DNA from: Diphasiastrum complanatum
Taxonomy: Eukaryota > Streptophyta > Lycopodiopsida > Lycopodiales > Lycopodiaceae
NCBI GenBank assembly: GCA_029204225.1
Contig: CM055092.1
Location: 14,188,059 to 14,252,058 of the forward strand
DNA: 64,000 nucleotides
Reading direction: 5' to 3'
The notes under the pieces are model-generated. The model was not told the origin of the DNA. It worked only from the letters and a program-made list of their open reading frames with translations, and did no database searches. The position numbers and the translations under genes were made by a program. Positions 1-9,860 of this stretch are shown in pieces; within the stretch, counting starts at the first letter, position 1, and every line of letters starts with the position of its first letter.

Positions 1-372
1 GGCTGTCCAGTCTGGCGTGGCGCCAAGTTGGCTTCCCAGCGCTCGTGACGAAGCTTTCAATTGGTTAAGTCTGATGTAAGTCAGACCGCTTGCTTGGAAT
101 GGATGTTACTCGTTTGTAACGAAGTTTCGAGTTGGTTAAGTTTGATGTATGTCGGGCGGCTTGCTTGGAGGGAAGTCACCCACATCGGGACCCTCGATCT
201 GGCATGGCGCCAGGTTGGATCTCAATGTTGGTTTTCGGAACTTCAAGTTGGTTAAGTCTGATCGTTGTTGGCGAGGTGGCTGCTTGTATGTCAAGTGGGT
301 TTGGATGGCAAGAGTTGAAGGCTGGGAAGCTAAGTCGTGGTTCTCGACTCCCTTTGGGATGCCTGCGCTACA
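1..372 (+). repeat. 5' LTR (3' part only)
   Basis: Near-identical to 2748-3116. It ends in CA directly before the primer-binding site. Short open frames here are matched by the same frames in the downstream copy and are not genes. Confidence 0.85.
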
Positions 373-374
373 TG

Positions 375-387
375 TGGTATCAGAGCC
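375..387 (+). other. Primer-binding site (tRNA-iMet)
   Basis: Reads TGGTATCAGAGCC, the standard plant primer-binding site complementary to the 3' end of initiator methionine tRNA, two bases after the LTR end. Confidence 0.85.
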
Positions 388-1860
388 GACTGGCCGGTTA
401 GCTATGCGGATCTCACGGAAATGGCCACGGTTTGGGGTTCATCAAGACAACTGTTGTGCAAGGTGCTGCCCACAGTGTAAGCATGGGTGCGTCCATGGTC
501 GGGGTGGTCAGCAGAACGGGGGACTTGATGAGTCAAGGTGCTGCCCTTGAGGTGTAAGCACGGTCATCAGTTGGGTTTTTCCTCAAAGGGAAAAAGACTA
601 GAATCCTCTTCAGAGATTGGCAACAAGTTGGATCGAGCCATAATCCTAGCAGATGGGAAGCAAAGTGTTGGAAAGGCTTTTTGTCCGAAGAACTCTACTC
701 TAAGTCCGATCAGCTGATTTTATAAGTGGAGGGGAACTATCACACACACCTCTCTCTTGGGGCAAATTTTGAATGAAAGTTGATCAAAATGGGGGCAAAT
801 TCAAGGTGACCTAGCCATACTCACACGAGGAGACTGGCGAACTTTGGACCTAATATGTTGACAAGTTTTTGTTGTGGAAAGGAAAGTTTGTTATAGGCTT
901 TCTCTGGACCATCAATGATGAGAAAACAATGAGTACGCTGGCTTGTGTTACGTGTAAGGCAGCTGATCAATGAAGGAACTGTGAAAGTTGAGTCTTGCAT
1001 GAGAGACTTGGTATTTCGAACGGACGCTAAGGGACAGTTCGCGTTAAGATCGGACTAGTGCAAACTCTGGGTGCATGTGAAGCCAAGCTCGATGTACACT
1101 TCTTGTTTTGACTGTGAGGCAACTGACCAGTGATGGAATTGTGAAAGTCAAGTTTTGTGCGATGGACATGGTGCTTCAAACAAACACGAAGAGATAGTTC
1201 GGATGCGGATCAAAATGGTGCGACCCTTTGGCTTTCCACGAGGTCAATGGTTACATTTGGGCTGATTCAAAGAGCTACTTCAAGCTAAGTGAGAGGTGCA
1301 TTGTGGAGTACTCAATCTTTGCCTACCTTAAAGAGCCAAGATGGAAAAGTATCAAGATCAGGCTGGGACAAGGAGAGAAATCAAGGTCCAGAAGCAACAA
1401 GGCACGGAGTGGACCATAAAGTGGCCAATCAAACGATAAATCCTTCGGCTCAGGGAGCCTTGATACTTGTGCGGAACTGAACAAATCTGGAGCTCAGGGA
1501 GCTCAACACAAAGTGCATCAAGGACAAATCAGGAGCTCAAAGGAGTTCCAAAGTCGAAAGTCAGAAGCGACAGGGGCGAACATTTCAAATAAAAGCCTCT
1601 GTCACCAGTTAATAAGGTTCTCGGGTTTTACGAAAGCGATATCAAATCTACGCTTTTCCCAGACAAAGATATATTATCAAGTTATGTAATTTTTCAGTAC
1701 AAAGAGCTGAGCCTCCGACTTGTGGTGTGCCAGCTTCAATGTTAATAAAAAGTGGCCAGTAAATTGAGTACTGTGCCAAGTAGCTTGAATGTATAGTTAT
1801 TTTAATTGGGAGACACCTTTACTTTAATCTGACATCTGATGAGGACATCAGATTTTATAA
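388..1860 (+). other. Non-coding core of the LARD-like element
   Basis: No retroviral-type domain is visible in either strand. It includes loosely repeated blocks, for example two related passages near 940-1000 and 1100-1160 that share a tract around CAACTGACCAGTGATGG-like wording. I assign no gene here. Confidence 0.5.
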
Positions 1861-1872
1861 AGGTGGGGTGGA

Positions 1873-3116
1873 TGTTGTAAAGCTACCTTTACAAGCTTTA
1901 CTTCCGAGGCCATCGGCGCCAGCTGTGTCCCCGGCGCCAGCAGCGCCTTTGCTGCTCCCAGCGCCAACGACGCCGGCGCCGCTCCCGGCACCACTGTGAC
2001 CAGAATCCAGCCGGCGCCAAGTTCCTATGGTTGAAAATCTTTGATTGGTTCTAGCGGAGTCCAGAGAGCTCAGATCGATGTGCAATCACCTCACACGATC
2101 TAGGCATGATTAAAGGAAGCCCGGAGATCAATAAAATCTAGAGAGAGAAAATGACTTTCTAAAAAGAGAAATTCTAGAGAGAGAAAAACGTGCTTTATCA
2201 GCTTGGGTAGAGTGCTTGGTATGAGGGGGGGTGCCGAATCACACCAATACTATAGGGGAGTGCGGGTTGCGACTCAGGGCGAGCTCCAACCAAGTCTCAG
2301 CCTCCCTTGCTGGAATGTTGTCCTGGCTCTCGCCTTGGCATGCTAGCGCCCCGGAGACTAGAGTCGGTCACACATTTGAAATGTAACCTTATCAGATTTA
2401 TCAATAAAGTGGGATTTTCCTCAAACTGACTCTGATTACCTTCTGGGTTTCAGTGTTCGGTAAAAGCGCCAATTGTAAGGCCGCTTTCAAAATTTTTAAC
2501 TTGGCACATAGCTGAGGGTCGTATCCCGAGACGCCAACGGTATGCCGTCGGGACCATTCGGTCCGTGGCGCCAACGGTATGCTGTCAGGACCATTTGGTC
2601 CAGGAACTGGTTGTTTTCATATCTGTCATGGCTTGTGGTTCTGAGTGTTCCTTGCATGAACGTGAATGAGTTAAGCTCTTGGGGAACGGGCTCTAACCTG
2701 TCGACTGAGTTGGATGGCTTGCTTGGGTGGATGTTACCTGTTTATGGCTGTCCAGTTTGGCGTGGTGCCAGGTTGGCTTCCAGCGCTCGTGACGAAGCTT
2801 TCAGTTGGTTAAGTCTGATGTAAGTCAGACCGCTTGCTTGGAATGGATGTTACTCGTTTGTAACGAAGTTTCGAGTTGGTTAAGTTTGATGTATGTCGGG
2901 CGGCTTGCTTGGAGGGAAGTCACCCACATCGGGACCCCCGATCTGGCATGGCGCCAAGTTGGATCTCAATGTTGGTTTTCGGAACTTCAAGTTGGTTAAG
3001 TCTGATCGTTGTTGGCGAGTTGGCTGCTTGTATGTCCAATGGGTTTGGATGGCAAGAGTTGAAGGCTGGGAAGCTAAGTTGTGGTTCCCGGCTCTCTTTG
3101 GGATGCCTGCGCTACA
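1873..3116 (+). repeat. 3' LTR (1244 bp)
   Basis: Starts TGTTGTAA after the purine-rich tract GGTGGGGTGGA and ends GCGCTACA. The last 369 bp match the partial 5' LTR. The first part is GC-rich with a cluster of GGCGCC words (about 1913-2020), unlike the AT-rich surroundings. Confidence 0.8.
2532..2602 (+). repeat. 37 bp tandem repeat inside LTR
   Basis: Two copies of a unit beginning CGCCAACGGTATG, at 2532 and 2569, differ at a few positions. Confidence 0.75.
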
Positions 3117-3680
3117 CCTTACTAGGATCTTATACAACATGCTCCATAGGTGTATCTATGCTCTTGCAATTGTCCATATGAAACTTTTTCAGCATTTAGA
3201 GAGCATATCTAGATTGACTTACAAAAGTATAATAATCAAAAAAGTCATTCTCTAGGCCTAAGATATAGTGGAGTTCACCTAGATCTTGCATTTTAAATTC
3301 TCCTCCAAGTGCACTTTTAGCCTCTTCAACTAATTTGATGCAACTTCCACAAAGAATATTGTCATCAACATATATAAGAAGAATGACAAGTTCATTAGCA
3401 ACAAACTTTAAGTACATGGAAGGATCATAGTCACTTAGGATAAATCCTAGTGAGATAAGAAAAGAATTGAGTCTTGCATACCATGATCTTGGTGCTTGCT
3501 TAAGTCCATAAAGACTTTTTAAGAGCAAGCAAACTTTGGATTCTTCACCTTGCATGATGAATCCTTGTGGTTGCTCCATATAGATCTCCTCCTCAATATT
3601 GAGAAAAGCATTGGAGACATCCAATTGGAACACCTTCCATTTGAGATAGCAAGCAATAGATATGATGATCCTTACTGTCA
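3117..3680 (-). pseudogene. Copia reverse transcriptase fragment
   Basis: Read on the minus strand this is an RVT_2 (Ty1/copia) reverse transcriptase. Visible motifs in order are FQLDVSNAFLN, YMEQPQGF, KSLYGLKQAPRSWY and the active-site stretch LLIYVDDN. The frame decays after HYILGL, and a thumb-like passage (KKFHMDNCKS, then STPME-like) is out of frame near 3120-3190. The fragment is cut at 3117 by the 3' LTR of the neighbouring element. Its 5' side is joined directly to a gag piece at about 3680, so integrase and the start of the polymerase are missing. It cannot make an active enzyme. Confidence 0.85.
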
Positions 3681-4003
3681 CATTCTTGCTCCTCCCTTTG
3701 TGCTTGTCTTTGACAAATAGAGCTTTGTCTTCTCCATTATGATTGAGTAATAACTTGTACATCCTCATAAGGTTGTTCTCTTGTCTTGATTCTTTAGCAA
3801 TAAGAACAACTTGCCAAGCCTCCAAACTTGGTAGCTCTTCCTTGATAGCATAGGATTGGACAAGATTGTCATATTCATCTCTCAAGCCATTGAGGATGAC
3901 TTGAACTAGCTCAATTTTTTTGATGGTGTCTCTAATACAAGCAAGCTCTCTATGGATGTCTTTGACTCTCAATACATAATTGGTTGCACTCTCATCACTC
4001 TTG
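3681..4003 (-). pseudogene. Copia gag (UBN2-type) fragment fused to RT
   Basis: The frame entering the reverse transcriptase begins with a gag segment (SDESATNYVLRVKDIHREL, then LVQVILNGLRDEYDNLVQ). It closely resembles the gag of the 696-residue protein at 9861-11951, so it comes from that family and not from the element at 4004-5481. A large internal deletion joins the gag tail to the polymerase. At about 4003 it is fused, in a different frame, to the GAG-pre-integrase of another copia. Confidence 0.75.
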
Positions 4004-5481
4004 ACAGACAGGTAACTCCTCTTTATCGTGATGATAGTCGAGATCAAGAACAATAGATTGTCTAGACATTTGTTGTACATCAGCATAATTCAAGTGACCA
4101 AGTCTATAATGCCAAAGTAAATTTTTATTTGCATGAAAAGAAGTACTGAGCGCCTGACTAGAGGCAGAAAAGCAATGACTTAATTTATACAAGTATCCAT
4201 GTCTCTTTCCGAGTGTCAGGATCTTGCCAGTCCTAATCAACTACTTTGCACTGATCACATTTGAATTCTACTCTATGTCCTAGATCTGTGATTCTGTTTA
4301 CAGAGAGCAAATTCGTAGATAAGTTTGGTACATACAGGACTTTAGAAAGTAGCTTAGACTGATCATTCACAAAGCTTAATCTTACAGTACCTTCACCCTT
4401 AATAGCTTGTGTGCTATTGTCGCCAAAGTGAACATATTTCTAGATACTGTAAGGTGTATAGGAATCGAAACAACCAATGAGACTGGTCATGTGCTGAGTG
4501 GCTCCGGAATCCAGGAACCAAGAACTGTTGCCGGATGCTCCTTGATGGCTGGTCATGAAGGCATCATGATTCGCTTCTTGAATAGGCTGTGGAGCTTCTG
4601 TAGCTGCATTTGTCACTTGATTCGACTGCTCCTTGATGTTGTTCTTCGCTTGCAGTATCCGGTAGTCTTGAATTTCGTGGTTGTTTCGCTTGCAGTTTCT
4701 GTAGAACAGCTTCTTCTTCGTCTGCGGATTCGACGGTTCTTTGTGCTGTGCTGGTTTCTGGTCTGGCTTTGATTGCTTCGGGCCTTTCTTCTTCTTCTGC
4801 TTAGTTGTGCTCTTGTTGGTATATAAGACGTGAGAATCAGCTGAGGAACTTGAGTCTTCGTTCCTCCGCGTGTCTTCCTACAACAACATAGTATTGACTC
4901 TCGAAAGAGTTAGTTCTAGATGTGTTGTGATGATCATCACCCAGCTGTCGTATGAACTTGACAAGCTTGTAAGTAGTTGCATCACTGCGTCTTGATCGTC
5001 TATGACAGATCTAACAGCGGCCATTTGCTTCAGTAGGATTGAATTGGTTGATGTGATTCTGCAGGGAATCACCATTCGCCATCTTGAGGGAGTAAAATTT
5101 CTTCCTGAGATGTAGCTTGGAAGCTATATCTCGCTTTTCGTATAGTGTGCTCAAGATGTCCCAGACTTTCTTAGGTGTTTGAACCTTGGATACATGGTCG
5201 ATCTGGGTATTCGAAATGTTAAGGATGATCAGCGCGAAAGCCTTTCCATCCTCCAGCTTCCACCTGGCGATTGCTGCGTCGTCTGCTTTGGGTTTCCCTT
5301 TTGCACCTGTAACATTGTCATACAATTCTTTAGCCATTATTATAGTTTTCATCTTAAATTTCCACAGATAGTAATTGGCTCCTTTAAGCTTGTTCATAAT
5401 GGGACTGGCTTTCCCTTGGAAATCCATGTGGAAGATTAGTCTAAATAGATAACTTTTACATTTTTTCACTTCAGAACTCAT
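4004..5481 (-). pseudogene. Copia gag-protease-preintegrase pseudogene
   Basis: On the minus strand from about 5427 a copia gag starts MDFQGKASPIMNKLKG and continues through a UBN2 domain. A frameshift lies near 5040. A lysine-rich linker and a degenerate zinc knuckle follow (FYRNCKRNNHEIQDY, final Cys lost, about 4665-4710). The aspartic protease motif WFLDSGATQHMT is at about 4490-4530. A GAG-pre-integrase domain ends it (LWHYRLGHLNYADVQQMS, about 4060-4115). The integrase core is absent because the sequence is joined to another element at about 4003. Several stops and frameshifts make it non-functional. It is closely related to the plus-strand copy at 7719-8772. Confidence 0.85.
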
Positions 5482-5639
5482 TCAAGAGTTCTAATTTGAC
5501 ATTAGTATCATTGAGGTGCATCAAATTGTGTCGTTGATGCTTTGAGCCGGATTGGAGATGTTAATGAGTTATGCTTTGCTTAGTTCCAATCCGAGTTGTA
5601 TCTTTCTCTACGAGACCTTTGTCAAGGACTGATGAGTTT

Positions 5640-6130
5640 TTTTGTCGTATGGCATAGGCTTTTTAAAACTTGCACAACTCTTCATTGAAAAGATGGTTAG
5701 GTTGTATGCTTTGCCAAATGATATTGTTAGTGATCATTATTCTAAGTTCACTGGTAAGTTCTAACAAACAGTCTTTGAAAGACTCGAAACTACTATAAGT
5801 CTTTCATCTATGGATCACCCAGAGTCTGACCCAGAGTTTGATGGGCAGACCGAACACGTCAACCAGTCGATGGAGGATACGATTCATGCATATGTTTCTA
5901 GTTGACAGTCATATTGGGAAAAGGACCTCCCAATGGTTGAGTTTGCATAAAATAGTATGAAGCATTCTACCACCATATTTAGTTCTTTTATGCCCTTGTA
6001 TGGCTTTTAGCCTCGTTCCCCTATCTTTGTTGGACTCAAACGTATCGAGGTACAAGCTGCAATCGATTTCTTGCACGATATGCATGCAATGTTGCAGGTG
6101 GCTAAAGAATTCATTAGATAGGCTTCGTGT
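5640..6130 (+). pseudogene. Gypsy (Ty3) integrase fragment
   Basis: The plus strand reads, with stops and small indels, like the integrase core of a Ty3/gypsy element: LPNDIVSDHYSKFTGKF, then FDGQTEHVNQSMEDTI, then LPMVEFA and an SPIFVGL-like tail. No reverse transcriptase or LTR remains attached. The tract around CTCCCAATGGTTGAGTT recurs at about 58,986, so both relics belong to the same gypsy family. The stretch 5482-5639 between this and the copia fragment shows nothing I can name. Confidence 0.75.
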
Positions 6131-6327
6131 ATATGTTTCTAGATGACAGCCAGATTGGAAAAAATACCTCTTGTTGGATTATTCTCCTTCCTAATAATTG
6201 ACTAATCGGTTTTAATCTTCGTCCAATTGTTTATCCAATTCTGCGGATTTTCCCGTGTCTTTTCATAGTCTGCAGAATTACAAGTGTTTTTATACAGTCT
6301 TCAGAAATACACGGAGTTTAACAACAG

Positions 6328-6640
6328 TGTCGCATTTTTTGCCTGTCAAGAATTAAGAGTAAAATTACAGTGTCACCTTTTTCGCATTTTAGCAACATTG
6401 TCGCTTGTTAGGAATTACAAGTAAATATTCAATGTCACATTTTTCGCATTTTAGCGACACTGTCGCCTATCAGGAATTACGAGTAAATATGTAGAGTCTC
6501 ATTTTTCACATTTTTCAAAGTGTCTCAAATGTTAAGGAAATGACTCTGGCAAAGTGTGGGGCTACCCTAAATGAGAATTAAGGACACTGTCGGATTTTTC
6601 GCAAAAAGTCCACACTATTGCCTTTTTGCGACACTGTCGC
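6328..6640 (+). repeat. U3 tandem repeats with palindromic core
   Basis: Units of about 62 bp begin near 6370, 6432 and 6494, with more degenerate ones around. They share TGTCRCATTTTTCGCATTTT. The palindrome GCGACACTGTCGC occurs exactly at 6454-6466 and 6628-6640 and in decayed forms elsewhere. The position upstream of the TATA box suggests an LTR enhancer. Confidence 0.7.
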
Positions 6641-6814
6641 CTGTGGCAGTTTTAGTTCATTTCTACAGAGTGACAGTTTTAGTTCATTTATGCAGACAGA
6701 CTGTTTACGGCCAATTTTCACTGTTGATCATCAATCAATTTCTGAGAAGGAACTGGATGAATGCTAGCGGACACCAGCCAACTGGCAATCACATTTGACA
6801 ACCTAATTACTTAG

Positions 6815-6821
6815 TATAAAT
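6815..6821 (+). promoter_or_regulatory. TATA box of copia LTR
   Basis: TATAAAT lies downstream of the U3 repeats and about 615 bp before the primer site, where an LTR promoter is expected. Confidence 0.5.
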
Positions 6822-7429
6822 TAGCTCTTCATACATATCAATTTTCAAGTTCTGAAACAACACATCAACATTGTGAATTGTGAAGGAGTTGAGTGTTATT
6901 ACACGACGCTTCCTGCACTCTTATCAAGCAGATCATTCACAATCAGAAAGTATTGTTGTTAGCTCTCTATCAAGCTTTCAAGCTTGAACTCTCTTGAGCA
7001 TTCTAGCTTAGTCTTTTAGAGATTTATTTTAGAGTTGCTATTGCGCTACTGCTTATTAGCAGAGCTGTTTATTAGCACACTTATTCTCAGTTACTCAAAG
7101 ACAGCTTAGAGTGTGTGGTTTCTATCTGCTATTGTCTTGCGCTCATTAGCATTTGATTTGTTTTTCTAAATCAATACTATCTTCTTATTGTGTTCAGTAT
7201 ATGTTTGAATGCATGCATCTCTATATTGCTTTTGTAATTGATAGAAATTGTTTGAGAATTCAATACTTTATGTTTGGCTATGTAATCACTGTAGTACTGA
7301 TGATTTCAAAGTTAGTTACTATAAGATCGAATGTGATTTTTATCACTATTGTTTTGTTCGAAATTGATAGGCATAGTCATGCATTAGAAGAAGGATTTCC
7401 ACTACAATTTATCCATCCTATTTCTGACA

Positions 7430-7442
7430 TGGTATCAGAGCA
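7430..7442 (+). other. Primer-binding site (tRNA-iMet)
   Basis: TGGTATCAGAGCA directly follows the LTR end. The leader after it (7443-7718) repeats words such as GGTATCAG and GATATC several times without coding. Confidence 0.8.
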
Positions 7443-7718
7443 TTCCATTCTTATATAAGAACTTTTATCATAGTATCAGTGCTAGATCACTATTTTATTT
7501 ATATGAACCGCCACGGTATCAGATCTATGATATCTATCAAGGCATAATACTATTTCGATATCAGAGCGAAAGCTCTAATACTTGATATCTTTTGTGATAT
7601 CAAATTGATATCACATTCTTCAGTTTTATTCATCCTTTCAGTATCAGAGAATTGTTTTCCTATTGTTGGCATTACTACATCTTAGCATCATCGATACAAT
7701 CGACAGACTAAGTTCCAA

Positions 7719-8772
7719 ATGGATTCTCAAAGTAAAGCTGGTCTTATCACAAACAAGCTGAATGGATCCATTATCATTTGTGAAAATTTAAGATGAAGAC
7801 TTTGTTGATAGCCAACAAGTTATGGGATGTTGTTACATGTATCGAAGTAACCTGAAGATGACACATAAGACTCAAAGTGGAAATCGAAGGATGGTAAAGC
7901 TTTCACGCTCATCATCCTTAATATATCAGATACTCAGGTTGGACACATAGTTGAAGCTAAAACTTCAAAAGATGTTTGGGACATCCTGAACTCACTATAC
8001 GACATGAGGGACGTAACTACTAAGTTACATCTACAAAGAAAATTCTTCACTTTCACGATGTCTAATAGTCATCCTCTCTAGAGTCACATTAACCAGTTTA
8101 AGAGTCTCTTGCAACAGATGGCCGTTGTTGGATCAGTCATAGACGATCAAGATGCAATCGTGACATTGCTTTCAAGCCTGCCCTCTACATATGAGAACTA
8201 GGTGATGATCATATCGACACACTCAGATATAATTCTTACCAGAGTTATCACTATGCTGCTGCAAGAAGATAATCAAAGAAGTCAGGACTTTTCTTCTACT
8301 TCTTCCTCTCAGGCTCTATATGTCAACAAAGACTCTAAGCGACAGAAACAAAAAAGCTCCAAGAAGGCTGCAACGAATCAGAAACAGACTCAAAGTCAAG
8401 CACAGTCATCAAATCCACAATTGAAAAAGAAGATGTTTTGTAAGTATTGCAAATGCAATAACCATGAGATCAAGAATTACCGAAATCTCCAACCGAAGAA
8501 TGCAGCCAAGCAACCTAATCAACAAGCAAACACAGTTTCATCATCTCCTTAGGTCAAAGTGGATGAAGGCGCATTTATGGTCAAAGATCAAAATGCAATT
8601 TTGGATGATTCATGGTTTCTGGATTCTGGAGCAACTCGATATATGACCAATCAATGTGAGATTTTCAACTCCTACACGCCTTACAACACAAAGAAATTGT
8701 TCATCTTGGTGACAAAAGTACTCACACTATTGAAGGTGAAGGTAGTTAGAACTAAAGTTAGAATCACTGTGT
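7719..8772 (+). pseudogene. Copia gag-protease pseudogene
   Basis: Starts MDSQSKAGLITNKLNG at 7719 and shows several in-frame stops and a frameshift. UBN2 gag sequence is clear (DGKAFTLIILNISDTQVGHI, then KLHLQRKFFTF). A Gln/Ser/Lys-rich linker follows, then a degenerate zinc knuckle CKYCKCNNHEIKNY at about 8436-8478 with the last Cys lost. The protease motif WFLDSGATRYMT is at about 8611-8652. The frame breaks off at about 8772 at the junction with the next LTR fragment. It is the sister copy of the minus-strand element at 4004-5481. Confidence 0.85.
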
Positions 8773-9055
8773 TACTCACTATGTACATTGAGTTTTTGTG
8801 ATCCAAATGAAACCAAATCAATTTCTACTTGTTTCTCAGGTTGAAGGCCGTACTAAATCCTGTAGTACACACGTGTGGGCTCAGATTTCAATGTTGATCA
8901 ATGCTTTTGATTGTTAATGCTTGTTGTTTGTCAAATTGCCAATCTAGATCAACTTTTTTGTGCCTAGTTTTTGATAGATTGTTAAGCAAGCATCCAATCA
9001 CTCTTGTGGATATTTTGTAGATCCATTTATGGTCCTAAAGTTCAGTACTTTTACA
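8773..9055 (+). repeat. 5' LTR, 5'-truncated
   Basis: Matches the last 265 bp of the LTR ending at 12846, including the ends CAGTACTTTTACA and CAGTACTTTCACA. The missing first 400 bp leave no target-site duplication. Confidence 0.85.
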
Positions 9056-9068
9056 TGGTATCAGAGCC
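9056..9068 (+). other. Primer-binding site (tRNA-iMet)
   Basis: TGGTATCAGAGCC directly after the LTR terminus. Confidence 0.85.
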
Positions 9069-9492
9069 AAGTATAAGAGCATAAGCCATTGATCTAATAC
9101 AAATCCATTTTTAGCAAGTTTTGGTGTTAAAAACTAGTATTGAGCGGGCAAGCTAGAATCTTGATTTTGGTGAGGAGATTTGATCCCAAACGTGGTAGGG
9201 GTCCAAATCCGTACTATCTACATGTGTGGGCACCTCTGAACCTTCATTTAATGCATGGTATTCATTTGATCCAAAGAAATTCAATTTGTGAGATTTTGAT
9301 GTAATTTTTGGTGGAAATTTTAGGATAAGCTACCAAGATTGAGTGCCATTGATTAGATTTGACTTAGGGTCATGAGATCTAATTAATCTAGGCTGAAATA
9401 TGGTCCTCTAAGCTTGTTTTACAGGTCTTGAAAGTACATCAAAAAGTGTGAAAGAGATTAAGTCATTTTTTTGTCCAAAAATAGCCAAAATT

Positions 9493-9836
9493 GGCAAGAT
9501 TTTATTGTAAGTAGATTTCACATCATCTTATCTTCATTCCAACTTTGTGAGGGAGTGCTAGAACTGAGATTATAAGTCCATTTGTTTGATTAGAAATCTA
9601 ATTTGAGTGAAAAACTACAAGAGAGAGACCTTAGTGAGTTTCTAGAGACAATCAAATTCATTTTTTGGCAATATTTGTTTGAAAGTAGTTTTCACTTCAT
9701 CTTATCTTCATTCCAGCTTTGTGAGGGAGTGATAGAACTATGATTATAAGTCCATTTGTTGGATTAGAAATCGAATTTGAGTGAAACACTACAAGTGTGA
9801 GACCTTTGTGAGTTTCAAGTCAATCAAATCTATTTC
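9493..9836 (+). repeat. 174 bp tandem duplication in leader
   Basis: Two copies, beginning at 9493 and 9667, share tracts such as ATCTTATCTTCATTCCA and ATTATAAGTCCATTTGTT. The second copy ends about 25 bp before the start codon. Confidence 0.85.
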
Positions 9837-9860
9837 TTGTTTGTAGAAGTCACTAGTAAG

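Larger units (their letters stand above)
1..3116 (+). mobile_element. Non-autonomous LTR retrotransposon (LARD-like), 5' end cut by window edge
   Basis: Two long direct repeats flank a 1.5 kb core. The window opens inside the 5' LTR, which ends at 372. A primer-binding site matching initiator methionine tRNA follows at 375-387. The core runs to a purine-rich tract at 1861-1872 and the complete 3' LTR spans 1873-3116. No gag, protease, integrase or reverse transcriptase can be read in the core in any frame; its open frames are short and overlap each other. This fits a large retrotransposon derivative (LARD) mobilised by proteins of another element. The 3' LTR abuts a broken copia reverse transcriptase at 3117, so the element appears to have inserted into that older copy. 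The left target-site duplication lies outside the window. Confidence 0.8.
6172..7429 (+). repeat. Copia 5' LTR (1258 bp)
   Basis: Begins TGTTGGATTATTCTCC and ends TTCTGACA immediately before the tRNA-Met primer site. It has an upstream repeat block (6328-6640), a TATA box (6815-6821) and a long T-rich downstream part, matching a U3-R-U5 order. No second copy is in the window, so the start is inferred from the TG dinucleotide. Confidence 0.7.
6172..8772 (+). mobile_element. Copia LTR retrotransposon, 3'-truncated
   Basis: A 5' LTR (6172-7429), primer-binding site (7430-7442), leader and broken gag-protease (7719-8772) are present in canonical order. Integrase, reverse transcriptase and the 3' LTR are missing. 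The element stops where the LTR fragment of the next element begins. Confidence 0.8.

Noticed and set aside
1855-2085. Ala/Gly-rich minus-strand frame
   Set aside because: It arises from GGCGCC-rich LTR sequence and is not supported as a gene.
4407-4772. 121-codon plus-strand frame
   Set aside because: It is the antisense shadow of the minus-strand copia zinc-knuckle and protease region, which has recognisable motifs.
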